Made by a program: the position numbers and the translations under genes. A stretch of 59,134 nucleotides of DNA. Source: DRYM01 sp964526225 (GTDB taxonomy: Archaea > Thermoproteota > Thermoprotei_A > EX4484-217-1). The notes beneath the pieces are model-generated. The model worked only from the letters and a program-made list of their open reading frames with translations, searched no databases and was not told the origin of the DNA. Below, piece by piece: positions 1 to 8,409 of the stretch. Every line of letters starts with the position of its first letter. The first letter of the stretch is position 1. The stretch is from positions 1-59,134 of the forward strand of contig CAZGLL010000008.1 of the NCBI GenBank assembly GCA_964526225.1, given 5' to 3'.

Positions 1-2
1 AC

Positions 3-689
3 ATTAATTTGCCTCCAACAATTCTTTCAAGATTTGATCTCATGTTTGTTATGGTTGATGAGCCTGCTCCAGAAAGAGATGAGGAAATGGCAGAGCATAT
101 ACTTATGGTTCATAAGAGAACTGAGAAAATAAAGCCTCCAATAGATTCGGAACTTCTAAGAAAATACATAGGCTATGCTAGAAAGTATGTTAAACCCAAG
201 CTTTCGGATGAAGCTGTAAAAATAATAAAGGACTTCTTTGTATCACTAAGAGCTAAAGCTGCAACGAGTGCTGAAGTAGCAGTCCCGATAACTCCGAGAC
301 AGCTCGAAGCTTTAGTAAGACTAGCTGAAGCACATGCCAGAATGGCGTTAAGTAACGTCGTAACAGCTGAAGATGCTAAAGCTGCAATAGACTTAATGGT
401 TCGAAGCTTTAAGGATGTGGGTATAGATGTTGAAACAGGAGAAATAGACATAGACATCATAATGACCGGTAAGCCATTAAGCTTAAGAAAGAAAATGTTG
501 AAGATCATGAACATCATAGAGAGATTGGAAAGAGGAGTTCCAGGAACACAGGTTAATCTGAGAGATGTAATAGAGGAAGCTAGGAAAGAAGGAATAAGTG
601 AAAGAGACGTAGAAGAAATTATAGAAACCCTAAGAAGAGAAGGGCAAATTTACATGCCGAAAGAAGGCAAAATAGCTAGGTTAATATGA
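3..689 (+). CDS. mcm: Replicative DNA helicase MCM, C-terminal part (5' end outside window)
   Basis: This is the C-terminal third of the hexameric MCM 3'-5' replicative helicase; the frame is open to the left edge, so the N-terminal domain and Walker motifs lie outside. The first visible residues contain the arginine-finger segment SRFDL, followed by the AAA+ lid with the sensor-2 motif (TPRQLEALVRLAEAHARMAL). The last ~65 residues look like the winged helix that ends archaeal MCMs (from about KKMLKIMNIIERL to the end). The stop is followed by a T-rich run (about 700-720) that could terminate transcription before the convergent aminotransferase. Family assignment is secure. Confidence 0.96.
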   Translation: MNLPPTILSRFDLMFVMVDEPAPERDEEMAEHILMVHKRTEKIKPPIDSELLRKYIGYARKYVKPKLSDEAVKIIKDFFVSLRAKAATSAEVAVPITPRQLEALVRLAEAHARMALSNVVTAEDAKAAIDLMVRSFKDVGIDVETGEIDIDIIMTGKPLSLRKKMLKIMNIIERLERGVPGTQVNLRDVIEEARKEGISERDVEEIIETLRREGQIYMPKEGKIARLI

Positions 690-718
690 AAAAATCAAAA
701 GATTAAGTGTTTTTCTTC

Positions 719-2104
719 TTACTCCCAAGCGCGCAAGAGTGACACTACTTCGTCACTAACCTTTCCGGCAAGAACATCTTTTATCGATTCATCTATAATG
801 TTTATTGCCTTGTCAAGTTCCTCCTTAGTTATAACCAATGGTGGTGCCACCCTTAAAACATTTCCGTATTTCCCATAAGTCATCATTAGTAATCCTTTCT
901 CCCAAGCTCTCCAAATTATCTTAATTGCTGTTTTCCTATCAGGTTCCTTAGTATCCTTATTCTTAACAATGTCTATGCCTAAGAGTAAGCCTAAACCTCT
1001 AACATCACCTACTATTTCATATTTATCTTGAAGCTCTAGAAACCTCTTTTTAGCGTATTCGCCTAATTCACGAGCTCTTTCCTCAAGCTTGTTCTTTCTA
1101 ACATAGTTTATTGTAGCTATTGCCGCTACAGCAGAAACAGCATGAGCTCCTGATGTGAGGAAGTATGTTTGTGGATCCGCTGAATCAAGAATTTCAGCTT
1201 TACCTACTGCTGCCGAAACAGGCATTCCTCCTCCAACAGCTTTACCCATAACCATAATGTCGGGTACGACGTCAAAGTGCTCTATTGCGAACATTTTACC
1301 TGTTCTAGCGATACCTGTTTGGACCTCGTCATCGATGAATACTATTCCATACTCCTCTGTAAGTTTCCTTAAACCTCGAACATAGTTTTTCGGTGGAACA
1401 AGAACTCCTCCATCGCCTTGCACAGGTTCAAACATGAAGGCGGCGAAAGATTCTCCCGCTACATTCTTTCTAAAGAAGTCTTCTATTAGCCCCAGATAGT
1501 ATTCTCCCAATTCTTCATCGCTCATATCATATGGTTTACGGTATGTATCAGGGTATTCGAAGAAGTACACGTTAGGTAAAGCATTCAATCTACTCCTTAG
1601 TTTTGGGCTAAAGGAACCGGACATTGACAATGCAAGATACGTTGTTCCATGGTATGAATACGTGTATGATGCGATGTTTCTACGTCCTGTATAAAGAAGT
1701 GCTGCCTTAACCGCAGTATCATTAGCATCGGAACCGCTTAAACCAAAGGCAACTTTCTTAGTGAAGTTTCCAGGAACTATTTCTACAAGTAATTTAGCTA
1801 ATTCAACGGCAGGTTCATGATATATGTACAGACAGTAGTGAATATATTTTTCAAGTTGCTTCTTCATAGCCTCAATAACTTCATCATTACTATGTCCCAC
1901 ATTGTAGACTGCTGCGCTTGATAGAAAATCTATGTACTCATTGCCATCAAGATCCCATATTTTTGCTCCTTTTGCCTTTGAAAGCGCTAGCGGAAAATAT
2001 TTGAAAGCATAGCCCTTCGTAACATACTTTTCATAGTCCAGCGCTACTTTCAAACTTTTACTTACGTTTTTTGAAACATATTTTGAAACCTTATCCGGCT
2101 GCAT
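719..2104 (-). CDS. Class III PLP-dependent aminotransferase (4-aminobutyrate/ornithine type, possibly amino acid racemase)
   Basis: A 461-residue fold-type I PLP enzyme of the class III (omega) aminotransferase family. Visible motifs: GSDAND near 124-129 (cofactor phosphate region), FIDDEVQTG at 256-264 with the PLP-ring-contacting acidic residues, and the Schiff-base lysine K288 in VMGKAVGGGMP. Archaeal members include GABA, ornithine and lysine aminotransferases and the broad-specificity amino acid racemase of Pyrococcus; sequence reading alone cannot choose among them. It is transcribed alone, divergently from the deacetylase gene, with only 84 bases between them. Start ATG at 2104 lies about 35 bases from a TATA element, suggesting a very short leader. 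Confidence 0.88.
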   Translation of the reverse strand: MQPDKVSKYVSKNVSKSLKVALDYEKYVTKGYAFKYFPLALSKAKGAKIWDLDGNEYIDFLSSAAVYNVGHSNDEVIEAMKKQLEKYIHYCLYIYHEPAVELAKLLVEIVPGNFTKKVAFGLSGSDANDTAVKAALLYTGRRNIASYTYSYHGTTYLALSMSGSFSPKLRSRLNALPNVYFFEYPDTYRKPYDMSDEELGEYYLGLIEDFFRKNVAGESFAAFMFEPVQGDGGVLVPPKNYVRGLRKLTEEYGIVFIDDEVQTGIARTGKMFAIEHFDVVPDIMVMGKAVGGGMPVSAAVGKAEILDSADPQTYFLTSGAHAVSAVAAIATINYVRKNKLEERARELGEYAKKRFLELQDKYEIVGDVRGLGLLLGIDIVKNKDTKEPDRKTAIKIIWRAWEKGLLMMTYGKYGNVLRVAPPLVITKEELDKAINIIDESIKDVLAGKVSDEVVSLLRAWE

Positions 2105-2128
2105 GAATATCGTACCATAGAGAATATT

Positions 2129-2150
2129 TGATATAAACCTATATAAACGT
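2129..2150. promoter_or_regulatory. Bidirectional TATA region between aminotransferase and deacetylase genes
   Basis: Two tandem copies of ATATAAAC-like sequence (2131-2138 and 2141-2148) sit in the 84-base divergent spacer. Read rightward, the second lies about 40 bases before the deacetylase ATG (2189); read leftward, GTTTATATAGG lies about 35 bases before the aminotransferase ATG. This fits archaeal TATA spacing for both directions. It is an inference from sequence alone. Confidence 0.6.
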
Positions 2151-2188
2151 TTTAAAAATCTAAAATCTTACACCGAGGGGTTAAGAAT

Positions 2189-3241
2189 ATGGTAGAAAAG
2201 GTATGTTTTGTTACCGGAGAAATATTTAAACACCATATTACATCAGACTATCATCCCGAAAACCCTAAGAGAATAATCGCTATAATAAATTTCTTAAGAA
2301 CTTTCAAATACTTGAACATGTTAAAAATGATTGAACCTGAGAAAGCAACAAGAGAACTCATAGAACTAGTTCATGACCCGGAATATGTCGAGTTCATTAA
2401 AGTCTTTGCTGAAGCTGGAGGAGGACATCCTCTAGGGGATTTAGACACGATAGTTTCTAAGAGAACGTACGAAGTGGCATTGTATGCTGCTGGAACCGTC
2501 GTTAAAACACTAAGGAAAGTTATACTGGGTGAGTGCAAAGTAGGTTTCGCAGCAATAAGACCTCCAGGTCACCATGCTCACAAAGGATTAGCTAAGGGTT
2601 TCTGCATATTTAACAATATAGCTATTGCTGCAAAATACCTTATAGAAAATTATGGTTACAAAAGAGTAGCGATACTAGACATCGATGTTCATCACGGTGA
2701 CGGAACTCAAAGCATATTTTACAATACAAGTAAGGTTCTTTATGTATCTCTACATCAAGACCCTAGAACGCTTTTCCCAGGTACAGGTTTTCCAGAGGAA
2801 GTAGGTGAAAAGGATGGTGAAGGTTACACAATAAACATCCCTCTACCTCCGGGTACATCTGATGCTGGATACATTTTTGCTCTTAAAGAAGTAGCTTTAC
2901 CTATAATTAAGCAATATAAACCGGAGGTACTTCTCATTTCAGCAGGATTTGATACTCACCATTCTGACATGCTTGCAGACCTAAATTTAACGCTTTCAAG
3001 TTATTGGAAGATAGGAAAGTTAGTATTTGATGGATTAAAGATCGCTGATGGCGCTTTAGCTGTTCTTGAAGGAGGATATTCTCTAAATTACCTACCTAAA
3101 GCAATAATGAACTTAGTATTAGCACCATACTTTAATAAACCACTCTATAGTGAGTCATTAGTTTACGAGGAAAACATAGGGAAAATAAGGAACTATGTTG
3201 AGAGGTGTAGGAGGATTTTCAAAAAATATTGGGAACTTTAA
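2189..3241 (+). CDS. Histone deacetylase superfamily / acetylpolyamine amidohydrolase-like enzyme
   Basis: A 350-residue zinc hydrolase of the arginase-deacetylase fold. All catalytic signatures are present: RPPGHH at 124-129 (His pair), DIDVHHGDG at 164-172 with zinc ligands D166 and H168, SAGFD at 251-255 with zinc ligand D255, and the GGY transition-state tyrosine Y297. Family members remove acyl groups from lysine, polyamines or acetoin-related substrates; the substrate here is unknown. Because no histone gene is in view, a polyamine or protein-lysine substrate is possible but unproven. A GAGGGG ribosome site precedes the ATG. The stop overlaps the convergent neighbour's stop by a few bases. 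Confidence 0.9.
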   Translation: MVEKVCFVTGEIFKHHITSDYHPENPKRIIAIINFLRTFKYLNMLKMIEPEKATRELIELVHDPEYVEFIKVFAEAGGGHPLGDLDTIVSKRTYEVALYAAGTVVKTLRKVILGECKVGFAAIRPPGHHAHKGLAKGFCIFNNIAIAAKYLIENYGYKRVAILDIDVHHGDGTQSIFYNTSKVLYVSLHQDPRTLFPGTGFPEEVGEKDGEGYTINIPLPPGTSDAGYIFALKEVALPIIKQYKPEVLLISAGFDTHHSDMLADLNLTLSSYWKIGKLVFDGLKIADGALAVLEGGYSLNYLPKAIMNLVLAPYFNKPLYSESLVYEENIGKIRNYVERCRRIFKKYWEL

Positions 3242-3648
3242 ATTTCACTTAACAACTTAGATATTCTATCGCTTAGTTCCCTTAGAACTTCCCTTATTTT
3301 CTCTACTTTCTCATTAAGCTCCTTATTTTTACTTCTAAGTTCCTCTAGTTCTTTTTTCACGCTAACTACTTCTTCAATAGGTTTATAAATTACTATTTTT
3401 AAGGTCTCAGCTTTCCAAGCTATTTTACCGTTTGAAACATCATATTCTAAGGAAACATCAACAACATCGTCGTCTGTTAACCCTTTCTCTAACATTTTTT
3501 CCTTAACTAATTTTTCAAGTTCAGATATAGCTTCACCAATTACGGAAGTATCATAACCCTCTACGAGAAGCTCTCTCTTAATCTTATCAACAACATATTT
3601 TAAGCGTATAATTCCAGTAGAAACTTTAGGCATCTCGTTTAACCCCAA
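3238..3648 (-). CDS. Small coiled-coil protein, possibly DUF2258-like
   Basis: A 136-residue protein not confidently recognised. Residues 1-90 look globular with alternating strands and helices. Residues ~92-134 are a charged heptad-rich coiled coil (VKKELEELRSKNKELNEKVE and onward). Methionine 6 (MPKVSTG) is an equally good start, and that opening recalls the crenarchaeal DUF2258 family, though this is from memory. It is monocistronic, convergent with the deacetylase, and its start faces the small gene at 3712. No catalytic motif or membrane segment is seen. Confidence 0.7.
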   Translation of the reverse strand: MGLNEMPKVSTGIIRLKYVVDKIKRELLVEGYDTSVIGEAISELEKLVKEKMLEKGLTDDDVVDVSLEYDVSNGKIAWKAETLKIVIYKPIEEVVSVKKELEELRSKNKELNEKVEKIREVLRELSDRISKLLSEI

Positions 3649-3711
3649 ATACCATATTTCCCATAAACTCTTAAATACCTAGTGCTAACTATTTTTTCAA
3701 GGCGATAATGT

Positions 3712-3954
3712 ATGGGCGCGAAATCGAAACTTGCAGAAGAAATAAAAATTCAAGTTGGCGACAAAGAAATCATAATTTCAGAAGACACATTAAACATTTT
3801 GAGAGAGTACGCTAGAACACAGATGACCTTAGAGGAACTAGCTGAAAAATTAGGGTTAGATTCATGGGAGGAAGCATATGAGTTGCTAAAGAAAATACCG
3901 GCATGGCTGCTATGGACTCCGCCAACTCTTAGTAGGATTAGAAAGAGAGAATAA
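3712..3954 (+). CDS. Small conserved-looking helical protein (hypothetical)
   Basis: An 80-residue acidic/basic protein: residues 1-22 are charged with a short beta-like stretch, and ~25-58 predict helices of helix-turn-helix type (TLEELAEKLG-LDSWEEAYELLKKI). The tail WTPPTLSRIRKRE is basic. This suggests a small DNA- or RNA-binding protein, but no family is recognised. A TATA-like CTTAAATAC lies about 40 bases upstream and an AAGG site 9 bases before the ATG. It is followed by tRNA-Pro on the same strand. Confidence 0.72.
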   Translation: MGAKSKLAEEIKIQVGDKEIIISEDTLNILREYARTQMTLEELAEKLGLDSWEEAYELLKKIPAWLLWTPPTLSRIRKRE

Positions 3955-3991
3955 GGATTTAATAACGCTAACACGTAGTTACTTTAAACTA

Positions 3992-4095
3992 GGGGCCGTC
4001 GTCTAGCCTGGAAGGATGCGGGCCTGGGGAGAAGATCCCCGTAGTCGGCCCCGGAGCGCCCGTGGTCCGGGGTTCAAATCCCCGCGGCCCCACCA
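3992..4095 (+). tRNA. tRNA-Pro (GGG anticodon) with intron and encoded CCA
   Basis: A full cloverleaf can be drawn: acceptor 3992-3998 with 4085-4091 (seven pairs), D arm from 4001, anticodon stem 4019-4023 (CGGGC) with 4058-4062 (GCCCG), anticodon GGG at 4026-4028, T arm 4068-4072/4080-4084 with TTCAAAT loop, discriminator A4092, and CCA at 4093-4095. An intron of 27 bases interrupts the anticodon loop at canonical position 37/38, placed at 4030-4056. This placement gives a 4-pair central helix (4024-4027 with 4051-4054) between two 3-base bulges, the splicing-endonuclease substrate. The inner intron helix is weak, so the motif is relaxed. Genomic CCA is worth noting because cca is also encoded nearby. 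Confidence 0.95.
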
Positions 4096-4109
4096 AACTC
4101 CTTCCACAT

Positions 4110-4853
4110 TTAAGCCAAATTCAGTAGCTTAAGTATTTTGAGAAACGTTCTTGGACTAATGTTTCTCTTATACTCTCTCAAGGCTTCAATTAGTGATTGT
4201 TTATTCGAAACCCCTAAAATAACTCTTAGTTTTTGCTGTAAGGGACCTTCCCTTATAATTAATGAACTTATAATTGATGTTAAATTTGAAGGCTTTCTCA
4301 AAACACTTGAGGATTCAAAATCTATAATATATGGTTTGTAAGGTTTCCTAACTAATATATGACTATAGGGTCTAGAGAGTTCTCCATGATCTAAGCCTAT
4401 CATGTCAAGCCTAAAGCACTGTTTAAATAAGTCGGAAATCATTTTTACGATATGGTTTTCACTCATACTTTCAATAAACTCTTTGAGCTTAATACCATTA
4501 ACATATTCATACATGATTATGTTTTCTGTAAACCCTAAAAGTCTCGGTCCAACATTCACCGTATTTGCTAGAGCAAGATTTTCGGCCTCGTGGATAAGTG
4601 AGGATCTTCGGGAATCAACTCTACGTATTTTAAGTGCAACAACATTGTCTTCGAGATCCACTGCTTTAACAACTATGCTAGCATATCCTTTACCTAAAAC
4701 CTTAATTTTCCCCTTAAGAAATATACGTCCATACGGTATTATTAATGCGACATTTAATCTATTAAGCTCTAAAACTCTAGCATTGAAACATTCATCATTA
4801 GGAGTAGGATAACAAAGTATATGACGAAGGTCTTCACTTAAATTCTTAACCAT
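4110..4853 (-). CDS. Archaeal Ser/Thr protein kinase-like protein (COG2112 type)
   Basis: A 247-residue minimal kinase fold. Visible elements: glycine loop LGKGYAS at 53-59, ATP lysine K75 in VALKIRR, helix-C glutamate E89 (HEAEN), hinge MYEYVNG about 114-120, catalytic-loop aspartate D155 in LDHGEL with H165 following, and metal aspartate D178 in IDFES, the variant of DFG seen in archaeal kinases. The first 45 residues lack an assigned fold. Its start overlaps the end of cca by 16 bases, so it is third in the thpR-cca-kinase operon, suggesting a role tied to tRNA or RNA metabolism. Substrate unknown. Confidence 0.85.
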   Translation of the reverse strand: MVKNLSEDLRHILCYPTPNDECFNARVLELNRLNVALIIPYGRIFLKGKIKVLGKGYASIVVKAVDLEDNVVALKIRRVDSRRSSLIHEAENLALANTVNVGPRLLGFTENIIMYEYVNGIKLKEFIESMSENHIVKMISDLFKQCFRLDMIGLDHGELSRPYSHILVRKPYKPYIIDFESSSVLRKPSNLTSIISSLIIREGPLQQKLRVILGVSNKQSLIEALREYKRNISPRTFLKILKLLNLA

Positions 4854-6259
4854 TCTGGCTTCTTCCCCACAAAACTACGTAGGAAGCTGAGGAAGTCATA
4901 ACCTACCATTTCAACAATGTATTCTAAATCTTCTTTTAACAGTACTTTAAACCATGTTTTCCTCAGATGCTCTTGGAGAACATGACTTACACCATGCTCT
5001 AACAATCTCTCCTTCAAAAGGTCACTTGCTCTATTAAACTTTCTCTTACGTATAACGACCCATTTAAAATCTTCAATCCAAGGACCGGCAATAGTTAGCT
5101 CTGAGCTAACATATTTACTTAAAAACCTTGATGAATTTGGCTCGGAGAATACTAAAGGACCTTCCGACTTTACAAAATCACTTATTCTCTCAGATTCAAG
5201 TTCAAAAACGAAAACCCCATATTTCCTCTCGTCACACCAAACATCATAGTCTAACACATTAAATCCGAACTTTTCAAGTAAAGATTTAACACCTTTAACG
5301 CTTCTCCTAAGAAAACCCCATAGAATGTCCGGTGACTTCTTAGGTATGGGGAATAGTACGAATACGTAATCGTAAGGTTTAGACGAAATAAGCTCCGCCA
5401 CTTCAGCTAATGTAGGCTTAACTTCAACTTTAAAGAAAAACGATTCTGAAGGATTTCTTAAGTACATCTTTGATGCTGCGATAAAAGTGGCCATAGATTT
5501 AGGAGATACTGCTGCTGCAACATTCCTCCTGCAATCTACGGGGTCAATAACTATTAATGGTTGATTTTGAAATTTCTTGGCTATTTCTGGTAAGTCTTTC
5601 TTTCTAAAGTACTTTTCAATGTCGATCACAATTCCCGGCTTCCATGTTTCGGAGGAAGCTTCTAAAACCTTCCTGAAGCTACCGTAATAAATAATTAATA
5701 GTTCAACAAGATATCCTGAAAAACCGGAAACCCTTATTTCAGCTCCATAAACACCTATTGTCTTCATGAACTTCTTGAGAAGCCTTACTTCATCTTTTTG
5801 CTTTTCACTAAGTTTCGAAATAACATATTTCGTATGGAAGGGTGTTCTATCAACAACTGTTTCGGCTTCTAAGGGATTTTTCAGCTTAAAAGCAGGCACA
5901 ATATCTACCTCAATGTTGTCCACAGTAACTTTAACGTACGGATGTTCGGCATAAGCTACGGTTTGAGGAAGATCTTTCGTTGCTTCTAAAATTATCCTAA
6001 ACCCATGTGTTTTCAACCATTCTCTACCTAAATCTTTAGGGTAAAGTACGAAAACGTCTAAGTCTACGTCTCCTGAAATCCATGTGTCTTTAGCTACAGA
6101 GCCTTCAAGCTCTATTTCGGCATCGATACCTTCCCTTTCCAAAGCTGCTTTAAGTAATTCCTTTATTTTTTCATAAACATTCTTTACCTTAACATACTCT
6201 TCAGGTTTTGGTTTAATTTTCCTTAAAACCTTTGCTTCAAGAGATTCTTCTCTACCCAA
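4838..6259 (-). CDS. cca: CCA-adding enzyme (class I tRNA nucleotidyltransferase)
   Basis: A 473-residue class I (archaeal) tRNA nucleotidyltransferase that adds or repairs the 3' CCA end using CTP and ATP. The polymerase-beta type head carries GSVAKDTW at 53-60 and the metal-binding GDVDLD (D64, D66, D68 region), with the third carboxylate in VEVDIV near D119. Length and domain layout (head, then central and tail domains) match archaeal CCA enzymes. It overlaps thpR upstream by 8 bases and the kinase downstream by 16, indicating translational coupling. Assignment is firm. Confidence 0.96.
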   Translation of the reverse strand: MGREESLEAKVLRKIKPKPEEYVKVKNVYEKIKELLKAALEREGIDAEIELEGSVAKDTWISGDVDLDVFVLYPKDLGREWLKTHGFRIILEATKDLPQTVAYAEHPYVKVTVDNIEVDIVPAFKLKNPLEAETVVDRTPFHTKYVISKLSEKQKDEVRLLKKFMKTIGVYGAEIRVSGFSGYLVELLIIYYGSFRKVLEASSETWKPGIVIDIEKYFRKKDLPEIAKKFQNQPLIVIDPVDCRRNVAAAVSPKSMATFIAASKMYLRNPSESFFFKVEVKPTLAEVAELISSKPYDYVFVLFPIPKKSPDILWGFLRRSVKGVKSLLEKFGFNVLDYDVWCDERKYGVFVFELESERISDFVKSEGPLVFSEPNSSRFLSKYVSSELTIAGPWIEDFKWVVIRKRKFNRASDLLKERLLEHGVSHVLQEHLRKTWFKVLLKEDLEYIVEMVGYDFLSFLRSFVGKKPEWLRI

Positions 6260-6851
6260 GTTTAACTTCCCTTAACGTCTTATATATTGGCCCTTTAAAT
6301 GTAAGTATGCTTTGCTTAAGCCTAATATTTGTCACCATCATTCTTCCTATTTCTACATCTTCGAGTTCGTAAAGGACTTTTACGAGTCTCTGCTTATTTC
6401 TTGCGCTTCTAACCCTAGCTATTGTAATATGGGGTTCGAAACCTTTGCTATCAGGCTTTACACCTAGCTTTCTAAGACCCGCTTCAAGTTGTCTATGTAT
6501 TTCTCTAAGCTTATCGGAACCTTTAGTAACACCAACCCATACAACCCTTGGGCTAGTTATTTTCGGGAAAGCGCCAACACCCTTAATCTCTATTTCGAAA
6601 GGCTTCATTTTTACTGACAGCATAACCCTATATACTTCGTCAATTAATGCTACAGGTATTTCTCCTAGAAATCGGAGTGTTAGATGAATGTTCTCCTTTT
6701 CAACAGGTTTTAGATCAGCATTTGTTGCGACAATTGTTTCCTTAATCCTCTCTATTCTATCTAGAATCAAAGGATCTTCAATATCGACAGATATGAAGAT
6801 CCTTATTCTCTCGCTCAAAATCAATACACCATCATAGCTTAATGTTACCAA
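6252..6851 (-). CDS. thpR: RNA 2',3'-cyclic phosphodiesterase (2'-5' RNA ligase family)
   Basis: A 2H-phosphoesterase that opens 2',3'-cyclic phosphate RNA ends and shows 2'-5' ligase activity in vitro in characterised relatives. The two HxT motifs are at H56-T58 (HLTLRFLG) and H141-T143 (HITIARV). Family members usually begin directly with the RIFISVDI strand, so the first ~14 residues may not be translated; a TTG codon at residue 12 (just before SERIRIFI) is an alternative start. It heads an overlapping operon with cca, a conserved archaeal pairing that links 3'-end chemistry to CCA addition. Confidence 0.93.
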   Translation of the reverse strand: MVTLSYDGVLILSERIRIFISVDIEDPLILDRIERIKETIVATNADLKPVEKENIHLTLRFLGEIPVALIDEVYRVMLSVKMKPFEIEIKGVGAFPKITSPRVVWVGVTKGSDKLREIHRQLEAGLRKLGVKPDSKGFEPHITIARVRSARNKQRLVKVLYELEDVEIGRMMVTNIRLKQSILTFKGPIYKTLREVKLG

Positions 6852-6888
6852 TCTTTTAATAATTAAGCCATCCTACTTATTGTTATAG

Positions 6889-7461
6889 GTGCGTTTAGAA
6901 TTGTTAGTGATATGCGTAGCTGGAATGCCAGCATCAGGTAAAGGAGTTTTCATAGAAGAAGCTAAGAAAAAGGGCTTACCAGTCTATGTCATGGGAGATG
7001 TTGTTCGTGAAGAAACATTAAGAAGAGGCTTAAAGCTTACATCCCACAACTTAAACATGGTAGCTGAAGATTTAAGGAAAAAATATGGAAAGGCAGCCAT
7101 AGCTAAGAAAATAGTTGAAAAAATACGGGAAACAAAACATGACACCATAATTATTGATGGTATTAGAAGTCTCGATGAAATAGAGTACTTTAAGAAAACA
7201 TTGGGAGAAACAATAATTGTAGCTATTCATGCATCCCCTAAGACGAGATTTGAAAGAATAAGAAAAAGGAATAGGCCGGGAGACCCTAAGACATGGGAGG
7301 AATTCGTTGAGAGAGACCTTGTAGAGTTAAGCTTCGGATTAGGAAACGTCATAGCACTAGCAGATTACATGATAGTAAATGAAGGCACACTTAATGAATT
7401 ACGTATAGAGGCAGAGAAAATACTTGAGAAATGTTTAGAAATAGCTAGGGAGGTAAAATAA
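6889..7461 (+). CDS. UPF0200 P-loop nucleotide kinase-like protein
   Basis: A 190-residue P-loop NTPase of the UPF0200 family, related to small nucleotide and dephospho-CoA kinases. Walker A is GMPASGKG (12-19); a DGIRSLDE segment near 90-97 and an R-rich lid (RFERIRKRNRPGD) follow. The real substrate of UPF0200 proteins is not established to my knowledge. The chosen start is GTG at 6889 in AGGTGCG. Its stop overlaps the ATG of the UPF0201 gene by one base, and in some archaea the two are fused, so they probably act together. Confidence 0.88.
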   Translation: MRLELLVICVAGMPASGKGVFIEEAKKKGLPVYVMGDVVREETLRRGLKLTSHNLNMVAEDLRKKYGKAAIAKKIVEKIRETKHDTIIIDGIRSLDEIEYFKKTLGETIIVAIHASPKTRFERIRKRNRPGDPKTWEEFVERDLVELSFGLGNVIALADYMIVNEGTLNELRIEAEKILEKCLEIAREVK

Positions 7462-7895
7462 TGGTTATAATTACCGTTGAAGCCGAAATAAGACCTACTG
7501 AAAGTGAAAGAAAAGTAAAACAAGCTATTCTAAATGTTTTTACACCTGACCATATGGAAATCGAGAAAAGAGGAAGCATTAAGGTAATTATCGCTAAAGC
7601 TTATTCCTTAAGAAGCCTTCAAAATCTTCATAGATTACTTAGAACGCAGAGAATACTTGACGCGGCACGCTCAATAATGGAGAAAGGTATTAGAGGAAAC
7701 ACATTAACGTTTCATTTAAATAAGCAAGCAGCATTGCAGGGAAAAGTATCGTTTACAGAAGCGTACGGAGAATCACCTATGGGGCCCATCACAGTAACCA
7801 TAGAGGGCATTGACCCTAGAGAAGTTATTGATTGGCTAGCGCCAAAAACGTCGCATGGAAAACCACTATGGGAAAAAGAAATGCCCAAGAGTTAA
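7461..7895 (+). CDS. UPF0201 RNA-binding-like protein
   Basis: A 144-residue member of the UPF0201 family, a ferredoxin-like alpha/beta fold reminiscent of ribosomal protein L5-type RNA-binding domains. Recognisable family segments are EAEIRPTESERKVKQAILN at the N terminus and GKVSFTEAYGESPMGPI in the second half. Function is not known. It is translationally coupled (1-base overlap) to the UPF0200 kinase-like gene. The pairing is the main functional clue. Confidence 0.88.
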   Translation: MVIITVEAEIRPTESERKVKQAILNVFTPDHMEIEKRGSIKVIIAKAYSLRSLQNLHRLLRTQRILDAARSIMEKGIRGNTLTFHLNKQAALQGKVSFTEAYGESPMGPITVTIEGIDPREVIDWLAPKTSHGKPLWEKEMPKS

Positions 7896-7910
7896 AGTAG
7901 GAATGTATTC

Positions 7911-8336
7911 TTAGGTTAAGTTCTTCCAGCCTATTGCTATTAACACTATAATGAATAAGTCCAGTAGCAATCCTAACATGTTCCCGGAAGCGGCAGATGT
8001 TATTACTGCTAAACCTGCTAGGATTAATCCAAGAATTCCTCCCTTCTTAAGATTCTTCCACAGCCAATATCCTGCTAGAAAATCAAATATTCCTATGGCA
8101 AGTACTAACACTAATGTGGCAATTATCTCTTTAAGCAATAATTCCATACTTGGTATTTTAACCCCAGCTATGCTGCCAAGTACAAGCAACGCTATTGCCC
8201 CAATGATCGAGAATATACCGGCTATTATGAAAAGTATTGCAGCAATAGTTGTTGCTATGTGTCTTTCAGGCTTTGAAGTAATAGTTTCGTTTGCAGAGTA
8301 GTATGGTGCTGACATTTCACCTTCTCTTTCTCCCAT
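7911..8336 (-). CDS. Four-helix membrane protein (hypothetical)
   Basis: A 141-residue integral membrane protein. After a polar 27-residue cytosolic-type N terminus come hydrophobic segments at about 28-57, 66-93, 100-117 and 120-136; basic residues around 94-98 (KNLKK) suggest that loop is cytosolic. No catalytic or transporter motif is visible and no family is recognised, though small four-helix proteins of this kind are common in archaea. It is convergent with UPF0201 and not obviously in an operon with RNase Z, which starts nearly 1 kb further on. Confidence 0.75.
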   Translation of the reverse strand: MGEREGEMSAPYYSANETITSKPERHIATTIAAILFIIAGIFSIIGAIALLVLGSIAGVKIPSMELLLKEIIATLVLVLAIGIFDFLAGYWLWKNLKKGGILGLILAGLAVITSAASGNMLGLLLDLFIIVLIAIGWKNLT

Positions 8337-8409
8337 AGTTTAATCCCCGGCTTTATCCTACTATATTGTAGCCTAAAATATGTATTTCATAATTTCATAA
8401 CCAAGTATC

